Origin: CAYLPT01 sp964385645
GTDB lineage: Bacteria > Armatimonadota > Hebobacteria > Hebobacterales > Hebobacteraceae
Direction of reading: 5' to 3'
NCBI GenBank assembly: GCA_964385645.1
Contig: CAYLPT010000095.1
Span: forward strand, 1 to 50,811
DNA: 50,811 bases
A model generated the notes under the pieces. The model saw only the letters and a list, made by a program, of their open reading frames with translations. It was not told where the DNA came from and searched no databases. Made by a program: the position numbers and the translations under genes. Shown here piece after piece: positions 40,186 to 49,012 of the stretch (positions within the stretch are counted from its first letter, which is position 1; each line of letters begins with the position of its first letter).

Positions 40186-42588
40186 ATGGGCCTTGGGCCA
40201 GTGCTGACCGGATCTGCACAGCCGCGGCGCGCGCGCCGCCGAGCATACCTGGGGATCACCGTCGGCACCCTCGCAGTCCTCGCCGTCGGCTGTGGGCGCC
40301 CCCTTGGGCGGGCCGCGCGGCCGGAGGCGGCCGGCGTCGAGGAGGGCGCGCTGGTCACGCTAGAGCCCGGCCAGGCATTCCGCTTCGTAGACCACTTTCG
40401 GGGCGGCGAGGCCCCTGCCGACCCCGAGCTGGCGGGCAACCGTGCGGACGGTCTGGTCGAGCTTCCTCTCATGGGCCTTCACCGACCTGTGCTTCGCGCT
40501 CCCGCGCCGCACACCATCAGGCAGCCGCTTCGGATGCCCGGCCCCGCCCAGCTCAGGCTCGCCTTCGGTCCCTCGCCGGCGAGCTGGAACAAGGTGGGCG
40601 CCGGCATCCGCTTCAGCGTCCGGCTCCACCGCAGCGGTGAGACGACCGAGCTCCTCTCCGAGGAGGTGGGCCGGTGGCGCGGCGCCAACATGCCCAACTG
40701 GGCGCCCGTGAGCCTGGAGGTGCCGGCCTCCGAGGGCGAGGAGGTCATCCTCGAGCTGGCGGTTGCGCAGGCGGGTGAGCCGCGGGATGTCCCTGCCGAG
40801 CAGACCATCGCCGCCTATGCCCTCTGGGTGGACCCCACGATCGTCGTGCCGGCCGAGCAGAGGCCCCCCAACGTGGTGCTGGTCGTCATTGACGCCCTTC
40901 GCCCAGACCATCTCGGCTGCTACGGCTACCACCGCCAGACGAGCCCCTTCATTGACCGGATCAGCCAGGAGGGGGCGCTCTTCGAGCAGGCTCATGCCCA
41001 GGGAACCTGGACGCTGCCCTCGATGCTCAGCATGCTCACGTCGCGGCACCGGTTCCTGGTGGGAGCGCGGGCGGCCGGCCCCCCGATGTGGGGCGAGCCT
41101 GAAGAGCTCGCGTTCCTCCAGCCCGTCGAGCTGTTCGACGCGCTCCAGGACCACCTTCGCGCGGGCGGCTACGCAACCCTGGGCAGCGTGGGCGGCGGCT
41201 TCCTCGACCCCTTGCTCGGCTTCAGCTCGGGCTTCGACTGGTACTGGACGCCGCCCCGCCCGCCCGTGCCCGCCGAGCACATCGTGGATCAGCTCGCTGA
41301 CCTGCAGGAGGCGCTGCCAGCCTACGCGTCTCAGCCTTTCTTCGTGCTTCTGCACACCTACGAGGCGCACAACTACTTCCAGGGGCGCTTCCGCTCGCTG
41401 GCTCGCTTCAGCCGCGGCTACCGGGGCCCTCTCGTGCGCCCCGAGCGCCTCGAGGAGGCCGTGCTGAGCGGCCGGCCCGACGGGCTCTCGGCCGCCGACC
41501 TCCGCTTCATCCGCGATGTCTACGATGGCGAGATCTACGAGGCCGATCGGTGGCTGGAGGGGTTCTGTCAGTGGCTCTTCTCTCACGACTGGGGGCGGGA
41601 TACGGTCCTCATCATCACCTCCGACCACGGGGAGGCCTTCGGCGAGCACGACCGGATGCACCACGGCGACATCCCCTACCGCGAGGTGGTCCAGGTACCC
41701 CTCATCATCCGCTTCCCCGACGGCCGGGCGCGAGGTCGGCGGGTCCCGGAGCCGGTCGCGCTGGTAGACCTCATGCCAACCGTCCTGGGACTCGCCGGCC
41801 TCGAGCCCCCTCAAGGGCTGGCCGGGCGCTCTCTGCTGCCGCTGCTGGAGGGGGAGACCGGCGCGGCGCGCCGCATCTTCGCAGAGAGCCGAGGCGGCGC
41901 GTTCTGCGCGAGGGAGGGCCGCTGGTGGTACCTCACCTGGGCCGGCGGGGAGGCCGAGCGGCTCTACGACATGGAGCGAGACCCGGCGCAGCTCCGCGAC
42001 CTGTCGGCCGCCCACGCCGAACAGCTCCGCTATATGAGGCAGGTCTTCGCCGACCTCGCGATGGGCGCTGCGCGGGGCGCGCGGCTCGCCCTCGTCGGCC
42101 CCCGCGAGGAGGAGGTGGTCGTCGAGCTGCGGGCGAGCGCGCCGTTCTCCTACTTCCATGTGCCGACGCTGCGGGAGAGCTGGGAGGATCGCATCGCCGG
42201 TCCGGCCCCGGAGGGCGAGGGCGGCGACGTGGCTCGGGTGCGTCTCCCCGCGAGCGGCGACGCCCACGTCGTCCTCTTCGAGGCCGGTGACCCCGAGGCC
42301 GCGATCACCCTCTCGGCCAGAGCGGGCGGTGAACCCGTCGCGCCGGCCCGCTTCCATCTCGGCAGCCACGGGATCGCGCCCGATAGGGTCCCGGTCAGCA
42401 TCTCCGCGGAGACGGGGTGGCTCATAGCCGAGCAGCCCCCCGCCCCCGACAGGCCGGATGACTGGGGGTTGTGGCTGTGGCTTCCCACGGCCAGGGCGCA
42501 CGCTCCCCCCAGGGTGTCGGCGGCAGACCCCACGGCGCTGCGCGAGGAGCTCAAGGAGGAGTTGCGCGCCCTCGGCTACCTGCGCTGA
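40186..42588 (+). CDS. Large sulfatase-fold (alkaline phosphatase superfamily) lipoprotein
   Basis: An 800-residue protein with an Arg-rich N-terminus, a hydrophobic stretch (20-35) and VLAVGC, a possible lipobox with Cys36. Residues 50-215 form a beta-rich domain before the catalytic part. VVIDALRPDHLGCYGY (about 234-249) and SDHGEAFGEHDRMHHGD supply metal ligands. GTWTLPSMLSM (about 273) has threonine in place of the sulfatase Cys/Ser, and no C/S-x-P-x-R motif. This suggests phosphodiester or phosphoglycerol-type chemistry rather than formylglycine sulfatase activity. The C-terminal 130 residues form another beta domain, ending in LRALGYL. The ribosome site is weak. It lies 14 bases after the GH172-family gene. 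Confidence 0.85.
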   Translation: MGLGPVLTGSAQPRRARRRAYLGITVGTLAVLAVGCGRPLGRAARPEAAGVEEGALVTLEPGQAFRFVDHFRGGEAPADPELAGNRADGLVELPLMGLHRPVLRAPAPHTIRQPLRMPGPAQLRLAFGPSPASWNKVGAGIRFSVRLHRSGETTELLSEEVGRWRGANMPNWAPVSLEVPASEGEEVILELAVAQAGEPRDVPAEQTIAAYALWVDPTIVVPAEQRPPNVVLVVIDALRPDHLGCYGYHRQTSPFIDRISQEGALFEQAHAQGTWTLPSMLSMLTSRHRFLVGARAAGPPMWGEPEELAFLQPVELFDALQDHLRAGGYATLGSVGGGFLDPLLGFSSGFDWYWTPPRPPVPAEHIVDQLADLQEALPAYASQPFFVLLHTYEAHNYFQGRFRSLARFSRGYRGPLVRPERLEEAVLSGRPDGLSAADLRFIRDVYDGEIYEADRWLEGFCQWLFSHDWGRDTVLIITSDHGEAFGEHDRMHHGDIPYREVVQVPLIIRFPDGRARGRRVPEPVALVDLMPTVLGLAGLEPPQGLAGRSLLPLLEGETGAARRIFAESRGGAFCAREGRWWYLTWAGGEAERLYDMERDPAQLRDLSAAHAEQLRYMRQVFADLAMGAARGARLALVGPREEEVVVELRASAPFSYFHVPTLRESWEDRIAGPAPEGEGGDVARVRLPASGDAHVVLFEAGDPEAAITLSARAGGEPVAPARFHLGSHGIAPDRVPVSISAETGWLIAEQPPAPDRPDDWGLWLWLPTARAHAPPRVSAADPTALREELKEELRALGYLR

Positions 42589-42603
42589 GCCCGGGCCGCG
42601 CGG

Positions 42604-43260
42604 CTACAGGGCGGGATCCAGGACCACGATCTCGGTCGGCTCCGGCAGGCTTTCACTGGTGACCTCCAGCTCGGAGCCGCCGGGCCGCCGTACGCGCGAC
42701 TTGCCGGCCAGGAAAGCCTCCACCGAAGCGAGGTCGAAGCCGCACTTCGGGGTCTTGCAGTGCATTGGGATGGCGATGGCGGGCCGCAGGCGCTCAACCT
42801 CGGCCGTCGCGCCAGCCGCGTCAATGGTGAAGGTCCCGCCCACCGGCACCATGAGCACGTCCACCCGGCCCAGCGCGGCCGTCTCCTTCGGGCCCAGCGC
42901 GTGCCCCAGGTCGCCCAGGTGGCATACCGATAGCCCGTCGGCCTCGATCACGCGCACGACGTTGCGGCCCCGCTCCGCGCCGCGGCGGTCGTCGTGGTGG
43001 GTGGCGATACCGCGGAACCTCACCCCCTTGTGCTCGAGCTCGCCCGGCTCCTTGACCACCAGCGGGTCGCCCGGCACCATCTTCACGTAGTTGTGGTCGG
43101 CGTGGTCGTGGCTGACGACGACCACGTCGGCGGGCTCCTTGAGGGGCCCGTACCCGATGGCGCCGCCGTAGCCGCCGGGCTCGTAGGGGTCGATGACGAT
43201 CCGGGTTCCCTCCTCGGTGATGATGAGGAAGGCCGCGTGGCCCAGGTAACGGATGGTCAT
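42604..43260 (-). CDS. Metallo-beta-lactamase-fold metal-dependent hydrolase
   Basis: A 218-residue metallo-beta-lactamase-fold protein. SHDHADHN (50-57) provides the H-x-H-x-D-H metal site, with further ligands in HLGDLGH and PMHCKT. It belongs to the compact UPF0173-like group of L-ascorbate-6-P lactonase-like hydrolases, with no solved physiological substrate. Its ATG overlaps the stop of the preceding dehydrogenase gene as ATGA, so translation is coupled. It is the last gene of the folE2 unit and convergent with the sulfatase-fold gene, only 15 bases away. Confidence 0.87.
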   Translation of the reverse strand: MTIRYLGHAAFLIITEEGTRIVIDPYEPGGYGGAIGYGPLKEPADVVVVSHDHADHNYVKMVPGDPLVVKEPGELEHKGVRFRGIATHHDDRRGAERGRNVVRVIEADGLSVCHLGDLGHALGPKETAALGRVDVLMVPVGGTFTIDAAGATAEVERLRPAIAIPMHCKTPKCGFDLASVEAFLAGKSRVRRPGGSELEVTSESLPEPTEIVVLDPAL

Positions 43261-44216
43261 TGACTCTCCTCCTCTGCCCCCCGCGCGAGCTGCTCGAGTG
43301 TCTGGCGCAGCACTTCCGCGCTGTGCACAAGTCGCCTGTGCTCCTCCTCCGTCATATCGGGCATCACCACCCCGGCTGCGCCCCCCCGCCTGACCCGCGT
43401 CGGCAGACTCAGCGCCACCCCAGGAGACTCCGGCGCCACCTCTCGGCCGGCAAGCACTGTGGAGACGGGCAGGAGCGCCCCGCCGTCGTCCAGCAGGGCC
43501 TCCACCACCTGGCGGATGGCCAGCCCCACCGCGTGCCCGGCGCCGCCCTTGAGGCGGATCACCGCCGCGCCCGCGGTGCGCGTCGCGGCGAACGCCTCCT
43601 CCACCGCCGCCTGGGAGTAACCAGGGGCGGCCGACAGTGGGGCGCCGTCGTAGCGCAGCGCCGAGGCTATGGGCACCATCGAGTCGCCGTGCTCTCCCAC
43701 GATGAGGGCCTCGAGGCGAGTCGGCTCGAGCCTCAGCCGCTCGCCGATCAGGGAGCGAAACCGGAGCGTGTCGAGGACCGTTCCCAGCCCGATCGCCCGT
43801 TCCGCGGGCCAGCCCATCTCCGCCGTCGCGAGATAGGTCAGCACATCCACCGGGTTGGTGACCACCAGCAGCACCGCCTGCCGGCGGAGCCCGACCTGCT
43901 TCAGGTCCGCGAGTACCCCCCGGAAGAGGGCGGCGTTGCGGGCGATGAGCGCGAGCCGGGACTCCTCGGGCCGGCGCCGCGCCCCGGCCGTCACCACCAC
44001 CAGGTCCGCCCCGGCCAGCTGCTCGTACCCCCCGGCGAGAATGCGAGGCCCACCGGCGGCGGCGCGGCCATGGGTGAGGTCAAGGGCCTCGCCCTCGGCG
44101 AGCTCGGCCAGGGCGTCCACGAGCACGAGCTCGTCGCAACACCGCCCGAGCTGAAGCGCGTACGCCGCGCTCGATCCCACCCGGCCCGCGCCGATGATGG
44201 CGACCCTGCGGGTCAT
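43257..44216 (-). CDS. L-lactate/malate dehydrogenase family protein
   Basis: A 319-residue member of the LDH/MDH family. VAIIGAGRVGSSAAYAL is the NAD-binding turn, NPVD follows the nucleotide site, and GEHGDSMVP (174-182) holds the catalytic histidine. At the substrate-specificity position, lactate dehydrogenases have Gln in A-N-Q-K-P; this protein has A79-R80-R81-R82-P83. Arg81 there is the hallmark of malate dehydrogenase. The methionine after GDS also favours malate. It should therefore interconvert malate and oxaloacetate with NAD. Both ends overlap neighbours as ATGA, with folE2 upstream and the hydrolase downstream. Confidence 0.88.
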   Translation of the reverse strand: MTRRVAIIGAGRVGSSAAYALQLGRCCDELVLVDALAELAEGEALDLTHGRAAAGGPRILAGGYEQLAGADLVVVTAGARRRPEESRLALIARNAALFRGVLADLKQVGLRRQAVLLVVTNPVDVLTYLATAEMGWPAERAIGLGTVLDTLRFRSLIGERLRLEPTRLEALIVGEHGDSMVPIASALRYDGAPLSAAPGYSQAAVEEAFAATRTAGAAVIRLKGGAGHAVGLAIRQVVEALLDDGGALLPVSTVLAGREVAPESPGVALSLPTRVRRGGAAGVVMPDMTEEEHRRLVHSAEVLRQTLEQLARGAEEESQ

Positions 44217-45019
44217 GGGTTCGCCTCCGCCGCGGTCCCGCCCCGGCCCTCCTCCTGGAAGGCGTAGACGGTGTGGTTGTGGATGGACTCGAGGCTCTCG
44301 CAGCTCACCTGGAACCAGAGCACGCGGGGGTCGGCGCGCAGGAGCCCCACCACATCCCGCACCACGTCCTCGACGAACTTCGCGTTCTCATAGGCGAGCT
44401 CGGTGACGACCTTCTCATCCTCCCGTTTGAGCAGGGGGTAGATCTCGGCGCTTCCCTGACCCTCGAGCAGCGACACAAGGTCCTCGATCCAGACCATCAC
44501 GTCGGGGGCGTAACGCAGGCGGACCTTGATGATGGCACGCTGGTTGTGCGCGCCGTGGCGGGAGATCTCCTTGCTGCACGGGCAGAGGATGGTGACGGGC
44601 ACCTCGACACCCATGGTGAAGGCATACTCGCCGTCCTCGACCACGCCCTCGAAGGTGCAGTCGTAGTCGAGCGCGCTCTCGCTGTTGGTGGCGGGGGAGC
44701 GCTTCACGATGAAGTACTTGAAGGCGACGACGATCTGCGCCCGCCGGGCCGAGAGCCGCTCGCAGGCCTCCCGGAGCATCTCCTCGAGGTCCACCTTGCT
44801 GATGGGCTTCTGGCTCCACTGGAAGAGGATGTCCACGAAGCGGCTCATGTGCGTACCCCGGAAGTGGTGGGGCAGCTCCACCGCCAGGTCTATGCGCGCC
44901 AGCACGCTGTCGAAGCCCCCTGCCTGACGACGGATGCGCACCGGCAGATGAACGTCCTTCACCCCCACCCGCTGCACCGTGATCCCGCGCGGGTCGGGGC
45001 TGGCGGCCACGTCTCTCAA
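44213..45019 (-). CDS. folE2: GTP cyclohydrolase FolE2 (type IB)
   Basis: A 268-residue type IB GTP cyclohydrolase, which makes dihydroneopterin triphosphate for folate and queuosine from GTP. LCPCSKEISRHGAHNQR (145-161) contains the metal-binding cysteine and histidine of FolE2. ELPHHFRGTHMSRF is the other conserved block. It starts at a TTG, placed 5 bases after GGAGGAG; no better start exists. Its stop overlaps the start of the dehydrogenase gene as ATGA. An upstream inverted repeat (45036-45112) lies between it and the zinc-ribbon gene. No canonical folE is present in the window. Confidence 0.94.
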   Translation of the reverse strand: MRDVAASPDPRGITVQRVGVKDVHLPVRIRRQAGGFDSVLARIDLAVELPHHFRGTHMSRFVDILFQWSQKPISKVDLEEMLREACERLSARRAQIVVAFKYFIVKRSPATNSESALDYDCTFEGVVEDGEYAFTMGVEVPVTILCPCSKEISRHGAHNQRAIIKVRLRYAPDVMVWIEDLVSLLEGQGSAEIYPLLKREDEKVVTELAYENAKFVEDVVRDVVGLLRADPRVLWFQVSCESLESIHNHTVYAFQEEGRGGTAAEANP

Positions 45020-45035
45020 GTGATCTCCTCCGTTC

Positions 45036-45112
45036 GGGCCTTGGCGCAGGGGGCCTGGAAGCTGCCCCGCGGCCGCCGCCGTGGAGCATCCAGCATTCGC
45101 AGCCCAAGGCCC
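45036..45112 (-). repeat. Long-range inverted repeat between the zinc-ribbon gene and folE2
   Basis: GGGCCTTGG (45036-45044) and CCAAGGCCC (45104-45112) are perfect 9-base inverted copies, 59 bases apart, spanning most of the intergenic gap. It could be a terminator stem for the zinc-ribbon gene or a leader structure of folE2; no zinc-uptake-regulator-like AT-rich box is visible. Confidence 0.3.
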
Positions 45113-45117
45113 CTCGG

Positions 45118-45849
45118 CTACCTCGGCGCGGTGGGCTCCCCGTCCCAGAACAGCAGCCGCCCGCAGTTATCGCAGGTCAGCCCTCGGGCGCCTCGATGCA
45201 GCGCCTTGATCGTGTCCGAGGGCAGCGCGATCCGACACCCCGGGCACGTAGTGGATGTCACGCGCACTAGCCCGAGGTTGCCCTGCCGCGCCCGGATCTG
45301 CTCGTACCGCTTCAGGAGCTGCCGCTCCACGCGAGCCGCGGCCGCCGCCCGCTGCCCCTCCAGCTCCGCGATCTCGCCCCGCAGGCGCGCGCTCTCCGCC
45401 TCGTGGCGCTCCTTCACACCTGTCAGCCGCTCCCTCATCTCCGCCAGCCGCCGCTCCCGCTCGGCGAGCGTTCCCCGCTGCTCCTCCAGCGCCTCCATCA
45501 GCTCCAGGATCCGATCCTCCAGCTTGCTGATCTCCCGGGAGAGCATCGCCACCTCCCCCTCGAGGTCGCTCAGCTGGCGCGGGTTGTGCACCGTCCCTCC
45601 ATATAGCTGGGCCCGGAACTTCTCCCGCTTCTCCTCCAGCCCGCGCAGCTCCAGGGCCCGGTCCTCGGCCTCCTGCTCGGTGCGGCGTTCCTGCTCGGCC
45701 AGAGACTTCATCTCCGCCTCGAGGGCAGCGATCTCGGCCGCCAGCGCCTCCCCCGCGTCGAGCTCCTCCAGCTCCCTGCTCAGGCGCGCGAGCTCCAAGT
45801 CCGCCTGCTGGACCTCATACAGCGCCAGCATGTCCTCACCGCCCAACAT
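45118..45849 (-). CDS. Coiled-coil protein with C4-type zinc ribbon (COG1579 family)
   Basis: A 243-residue protein. Residues 7-185 are a long antiparallel coiled coil, rich in Glu, Arg and Leu heptads. The C-terminal 50 residues form a C4 zinc ribbon, with CPGC and CDNC. Homologs are widespread, often next to NIF3-type GTP-cyclohydrolase-I-like genes or rnhA; function is unknown, with RNA or DNA binding suggested. The ATG at 45849 follows GGGAGG closely, and a second in-frame ATG lies 6 codons on. It is divergent from the sugar-acid kinase gene. Confidence 0.88.
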   Translation of the reverse strand: MLGGEDMLALYEVQQADLELARLSRELEELDAGEALAAEIAALEAEMKSLAEQERRTEQEAEDRALELRGLEEKREKFRAQLYGGTVHNPRQLSDLEGEVAMLSREISKLEDRILELMEALEEQRGTLAERERRLAEMRERLTGVKERHEAESARLRGEIAELEGQRAAAAARVERQLLKRYEQIRARQGNLGLVRVTSTTCPGCRIALPSDTIKALHRGARGLTCDNCGRLLFWDGEPTAPR

Positions 45850-45915
45850 CGCCTCCCGTTAGCGCCCCGAAGCCTCACGTAACCGGACACTTCGTCGGCC
45901 CCCAGCGCCTTCCTG

Positions 45916-45936
45916 CCCCCCGGATAGGACGGGGGG
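45916..45936. repeat. Hairpin in the divergent gap before the sugar-acid kinase gene
   Basis: CCCCCCG (45916-45922) pairs with CGGGGGG (45930-45936) over a 7-base loop. It lies in the 112-base gap between divergent genes and may be an operator or leader hairpin for the plus-strand operon. No clear promoter hexamers were readable here. Confidence 0.3.
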
Positions 45937-45961
45937 GACGGCGCGGCGAAGCATCGCCCGG

Positions 45962-47221
45962 ATGGCTCTGCTGCCTCTCGGGATCACCGCCGACGACCTC
46001 ACCGGGGCGGCCGACGCGGCCGCCGCGCTGGCGCGGCCGGGCGCCTCGGTGCCGGTCTCGCTCGACGCCGAGCCGCGTTCCCAGGCAGGCGCGACCGCCT
46101 TCGCGGTGACCACCGAGTCTCGCGGTTGCGCCCCGGCCGAGAGCTACGCACTCGTGCGGGCCAGCGTCCTTGCTCTGCAGCGGGCCGGTGCGGCGCTGGT
46201 GCTCAAGAAGGTGGACTCGAACCTGCGCGGGAGCGTTGGGGCCGAGGTCGCCGCGGTGGCTGACGCGACCGGGGGACCAGTCTGGCTGGCTCCTGCCTTC
46301 CCCGCGCGCGGCAGAACGACCATCGGCGGCATCGCCCTCGTCGGCGGCCGACCGGTCGCCGAGACCGAGATGGCTCGCGACCCCGAGGCCCCCGTCGCCC
46401 ACTCCCGCATCGCCGGCCTGCTGGCCGCCACCGCTCCCGAGCTGCCTGTGGGGCAATGCCACCTGAACACCGTGCGCGCGGGCGCGCAGGTCATCGCCGC
46501 CGCGGCGCCCGAGCAGGGTGTGCTCGTCCTCGACGCCGAGCAGGACGACGACCTGGACGAAGTGGTCGCGGCCGCCCTCTCGCTGCCCCATCCCCCCGCG
46601 CTCGCGGGCTCGGCCGGGCTGGCGGCCGCGCTGGCGCGCCGGCTCCTGGGGCCCTCCGCGCGGCGGGACTGGCCCGAGGGCCGGGGACGCCCCGTGCTCG
46701 GCGTGCTGGCGAGCGCCAGCGCCGCCCTCCCGGCCCAGGTCGCGCGCGCCGGCGCGGAGCCCGACCTGCGCCCCATCGCGCTTCAGTGTGAGGGTCTGTC
46801 TCGCGATGAGGAAGACCTCCCCGAGCTGCGCCGCGCGATGGAGCTGGCCCTCGCGGAGCTGGCGGCGGGCCGCCACGCGCTCGTCCACGCGGTGGGGCCT
46901 CTGCCCGCAGTCCCACACCCGGTGGAGTTGGTGGTGGAGCATCTCGCGCACCTCGCCTTCGTCGTAGCAGAGGTGGGCCGGCCCGCGGGGCTGCTGGTGG
47001 GAGGCGGGGCCACGGCCCACGCGGTGCTCAGCGCCCTCGGCGCGGAGGCGGTCCTGGTGGACGAGGAGCCCCTTGCTGGCATTGCTGCGGGGCGGGTCTC
47101 CGGCGGCCGCCTGGCCGGCTCCCCCGTGGTCCTGAAGCCGGGTGCGGCGGGGGCCGAGGGGGCGCTGGTGGAGCTGCTGGGGTACCTCTGCCGCCGGGCG
47201 GCCGCGGAGCCCGCGACATGA
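45962..47221 (+). CDS. Four-carbon acid sugar kinase family protein (DUF1537/OtnK/DtnK-like)
   Basis: A 419-residue member of the four-carbon acid sugar kinase family. LGITADDLTGAADAA (6-20) is the N-terminal signature. KKVDSNLRGS and AGSAGLAAAL are the sugar- and nucleotide-side motifs. It should phosphorylate D-threonate, D-erythronate or a 3-oxo-tetronate at C4 with ATP. The last 4 bases overlap the PdxA-like gene as ATGA. The same kinase-PdxA pairing is known in D-threonate catabolism (DtnK with PdxA2), where the product is dihydroxyacetone phosphate. Which four-carbon acid is used cannot be read. No strong ribosome site precedes the ATG. Confidence 0.87.
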   Translation: MALLPLGITADDLTGAADAAAALARPGASVPVSLDAEPRSQAGATAFAVTTESRGCAPAESYALVRASVLALQRAGAALVLKKVDSNLRGSVGAEVAAVADATGGPVWLAPAFPARGRTTIGGIALVGGRPVAETEMARDPEAPVAHSRIAGLLAATAPELPVGQCHLNTVRAGAQVIAAAAPEQGVLVLDAEQDDDLDEVVAAALSLPHPPALAGSAGLAAALARRLLGPSARRDWPEGRGRPVLGVLASASAALPAQVARAGAEPDLRPIALQCEGLSRDEEDLPELRRAMELALAELAAGRHALVHAVGPLPAVPHPVELVVEHLAHLAFVVAEVGRPAGLLVGGGATAHAVLSALGAEAVLVDEEPLAGIAAGRVSGGRLAGSPVVLKPGAAGAEGALVELLGYLCRRAAAEPAT

Positions 47222-48300
47222 GCGCCGTCCCCCGCCCCCTGCTCGCCGTCACCATGGGTGATCCCGCGGGCATCGGGCCCGAGGTCGTCGTCGCGGCCCT
47301 CGCCTCCCGACGAGTTCGTGCGGCCTGCCGGGCCCTGGTGGTGGGCGACGCGCGCATCCTGGAGCGCGCGGCACGGGCCCTGGGCCGGCGCTTCGCCGCG
47401 CGGGTGGTGAGCGAGGCGGAGGAGGCCAACCTCCACCCCCGCCGCGTCTGCCTGCTCGATCTCCACAACGCCGACCCCGCTGAGATCGCCCTCGGACGGG
47501 TGTCGGCGGCGGCCGGACGCGCCGCGGCCGAGTACATCGAGCGGGCGGCATCGCTCGCGCTGTCTGGTCGCGTCGCCGGCCTCGTCACCGCGCCCGTCAA
47601 CAAAGAGGCGCTGCGCCTCGCCGGCATCCGCCATCCCGGCCACACCGAGATGCTCGCCGCGCTGACGGGCGCGCCCGAGGTCGCCATGATGCTCGTCCAA
47701 GGCCCGCTGCGCGTCTCCCACATCACCACCCATCTCTCCGTCCGGGAGGCGCTGGGGCGAGTGACGCGGAGCCGCGTGGTGGCCGTCATCAGGCTCACCG
47801 ACCGCGCGCTGGCGCGAATGGCTCGGCCCGGTTCGGCCGATGCCGGGGCCCCCCGGCGGAGGATCGCGGTGGCCGGCCTCAACCCCCACGCCGGAGAGGC
47901 CGGCCTGTTCGGGGAGGAGGAGGCGCGGGAGATCGCGCCCGCGGTGGCCGACGCCCGGGCGGAAGGGATCGACGCGGTCGGGCCCCTGCCTCCGGACACC
48001 GTCTTCGCCCGCCACCGGGCGGGGGAGTTCGACGCTGTGGTCGCGATGCTGCACGACCACGGGCACATCGCGGTGAAGACCCTTGGCTTCACGCGTCGCC
48101 CGGACGGCAGGCTCCGCTCCGCGGGCGTCAACGTCACGCTCGGCCTGCCGATAGTGCGCACCTCGGCAGACCACGGGACCGCCTTCGACATCGCGGGCCG
48201 CGGGCTGGCCGACCCCGCGAGCATGGTCGCCGCGCTCCTGCTCGCCGCGGTTTGGGGCGCGGAGGGGCCCAGGCCGCGCCTCCAGGGCGGTGGGCGCTAG
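47218..48300 (+). CDS. pdxA: PdxA-family 4-phospho-hydroxyacid dehydrogenase (PdxA2-like)
   Basis: A 360-residue PdxA-family NAD-dependent oxidative decarboxylase. VTMGDPAGIGPEV (12-24) starts the fold. TAPVNKEALRLAGIRHPGHTE, HDHGHIAVKT and TSADHGTAFDIAG carry the metal-binding histidines and the substrate lysine. Canonical PdxA oxidises 4-phosphohydroxythreonine in DXP-dependent B6 synthesis. This genome makes PLP by PdxS and PdxT, and the gene is fused in translation (ATGA) to a four-carbon acid kinase. A PdxA2 role on 4-phospho-D-threonate or erythronate is therefore more likely. It starts the second step of the operon's presumed pathway. Confidence 0.92.
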   Translation: MSAVPRPLLAVTMGDPAGIGPEVVVAALASRRVRAACRALVVGDARILERAARALGRRFAARVVSEAEEANLHPRRVCLLDLHNADPAEIALGRVSAAAGRAAAEYIERAASLALSGRVAGLVTAPVNKEALRLAGIRHPGHTEMLAALTGAPEVAMMLVQGPLRVSHITTHLSVREALGRVTRSRVVAVIRLTDRALARMARPGSADAGAPRRRIAVAGLNPHAGEAGLFGEEEAREIAPAVADARAEGIDAVGPLPPDTVFARHRAGEFDAVVAMLHDHGHIAVKTLGFTRRPDGRLRSAGVNVTLGLPIVRTSADHGTAFDIAGRGLADPASMVAALLLAAVWGAEGPRPRLQGGGR

Positions 48301-48352
48301 AGGGCGCGACCGCCGCGCTGTCGAACATCCCCGCGCTGGCAAGAGAGGAGCG

Positions 48353-49012
48353 ATGGCGCGCCACCGGCTGTTTGCCTCGATGATGGCCTCCGACTACGCC
48401 CACCTGGCTGATGAGGTGGCGGCCCTCGTCGCCGGCGGCATTGACGGGCTGCACTTCGACGTGATGGACGGCTATTTCGTCCCCAACATCACCTTCGGCG
48501 CCGACCTCATCCGCACGCTCCGGCCCCTCACCGACCTGCCCTTCGACGTCCACCTGATGGTCGCGGAGCCGGATGTGATCGCTCCCCAGGTGATCGAGGC
48601 GGGGGCGAACCGCGTTTCGATCCACCCCGAGGCGAGGTGCCACCTCCAGCGCTCGCTCGCCCGCATCCGCGAGCTGGGGGCGCAGCCCGGGGTGGCGGTG
48701 GGGCCAGCAATCCCGCCGGAGATGGCGGCCTGGGTACTCGACGACCTGGACTACCTACTGGTGCTGTCGGTGAACCCCGGCTACTCCGGGCAGGAGTTCG
48801 TGGGCTCGTCGCGGCGCAAGCTGGAGGCCTTCACAAAGCTCGTGGCCAGCGCGGGCCACGAGATCCGGATTATGGTGGACGGGGCGGTGGAGCCCGCGAA
48901 CATCGCCGAGCTGGCGCGGCTGGGGGCAGATGACTTCGTCTCAGGGGCGGCGCTCTTCGACCACCGGCCCCTGGAGGCGCGGATCCGGCAGTTTCGCGAG
49001 GCGCTGCGGTGA
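48353..49012 (+). CDS. rpe: Ribulose-phosphate 3-epimerase family protein
   Basis: A 219-residue ribulose-phosphate 3-epimerase-like TIM barrel. HFDVMDGYFVPNITFG supplies catalytic aspartate and metal ligands, and DVHLMV the next histidine. VLSVNPGYSGQEF and MVDGAVEPANIAEL hold the phosphate- and second-aspartate sites. It should epimerise a ketopentose phosphate at C3. In this operon it could instead act on a related sugar phosphate of the four-carbon acid route, as allulose-phosphate and other epimerases of this family do. The ATG at 48353 follows GAGGAG closely. Its stop overlaps the larB GTG start. Confidence 0.88.
   Translation: MARHRLFASMMASDYAHLADEVAALVAGGIDGLHFDVMDGYFVPNITFGADLIRTLRPLTDLPFDVHLMVAEPDVIAPQVIEAGANRVSIHPEARCHLQRSLARIRELGAQPGVAVGPAIPPEMAAWVLDDLDYLLVLSVNPGYSGQEFVGSSRRKLEAFTKLVASAGHEIRIMVDGAVEPANIAELARLGADDFVSGAALFDHRPLEARIRQFREALR

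Noticed and set aside
47218..48300. PdxA as part of the DXP-dependent vitamin B6 pathway
   Set aside because: PdxS and PdxT are present, no pdxJ or pdxB is seen, and the gene overlaps a four-carbon acid kinase. The B6 role is less likely, though not excluded.
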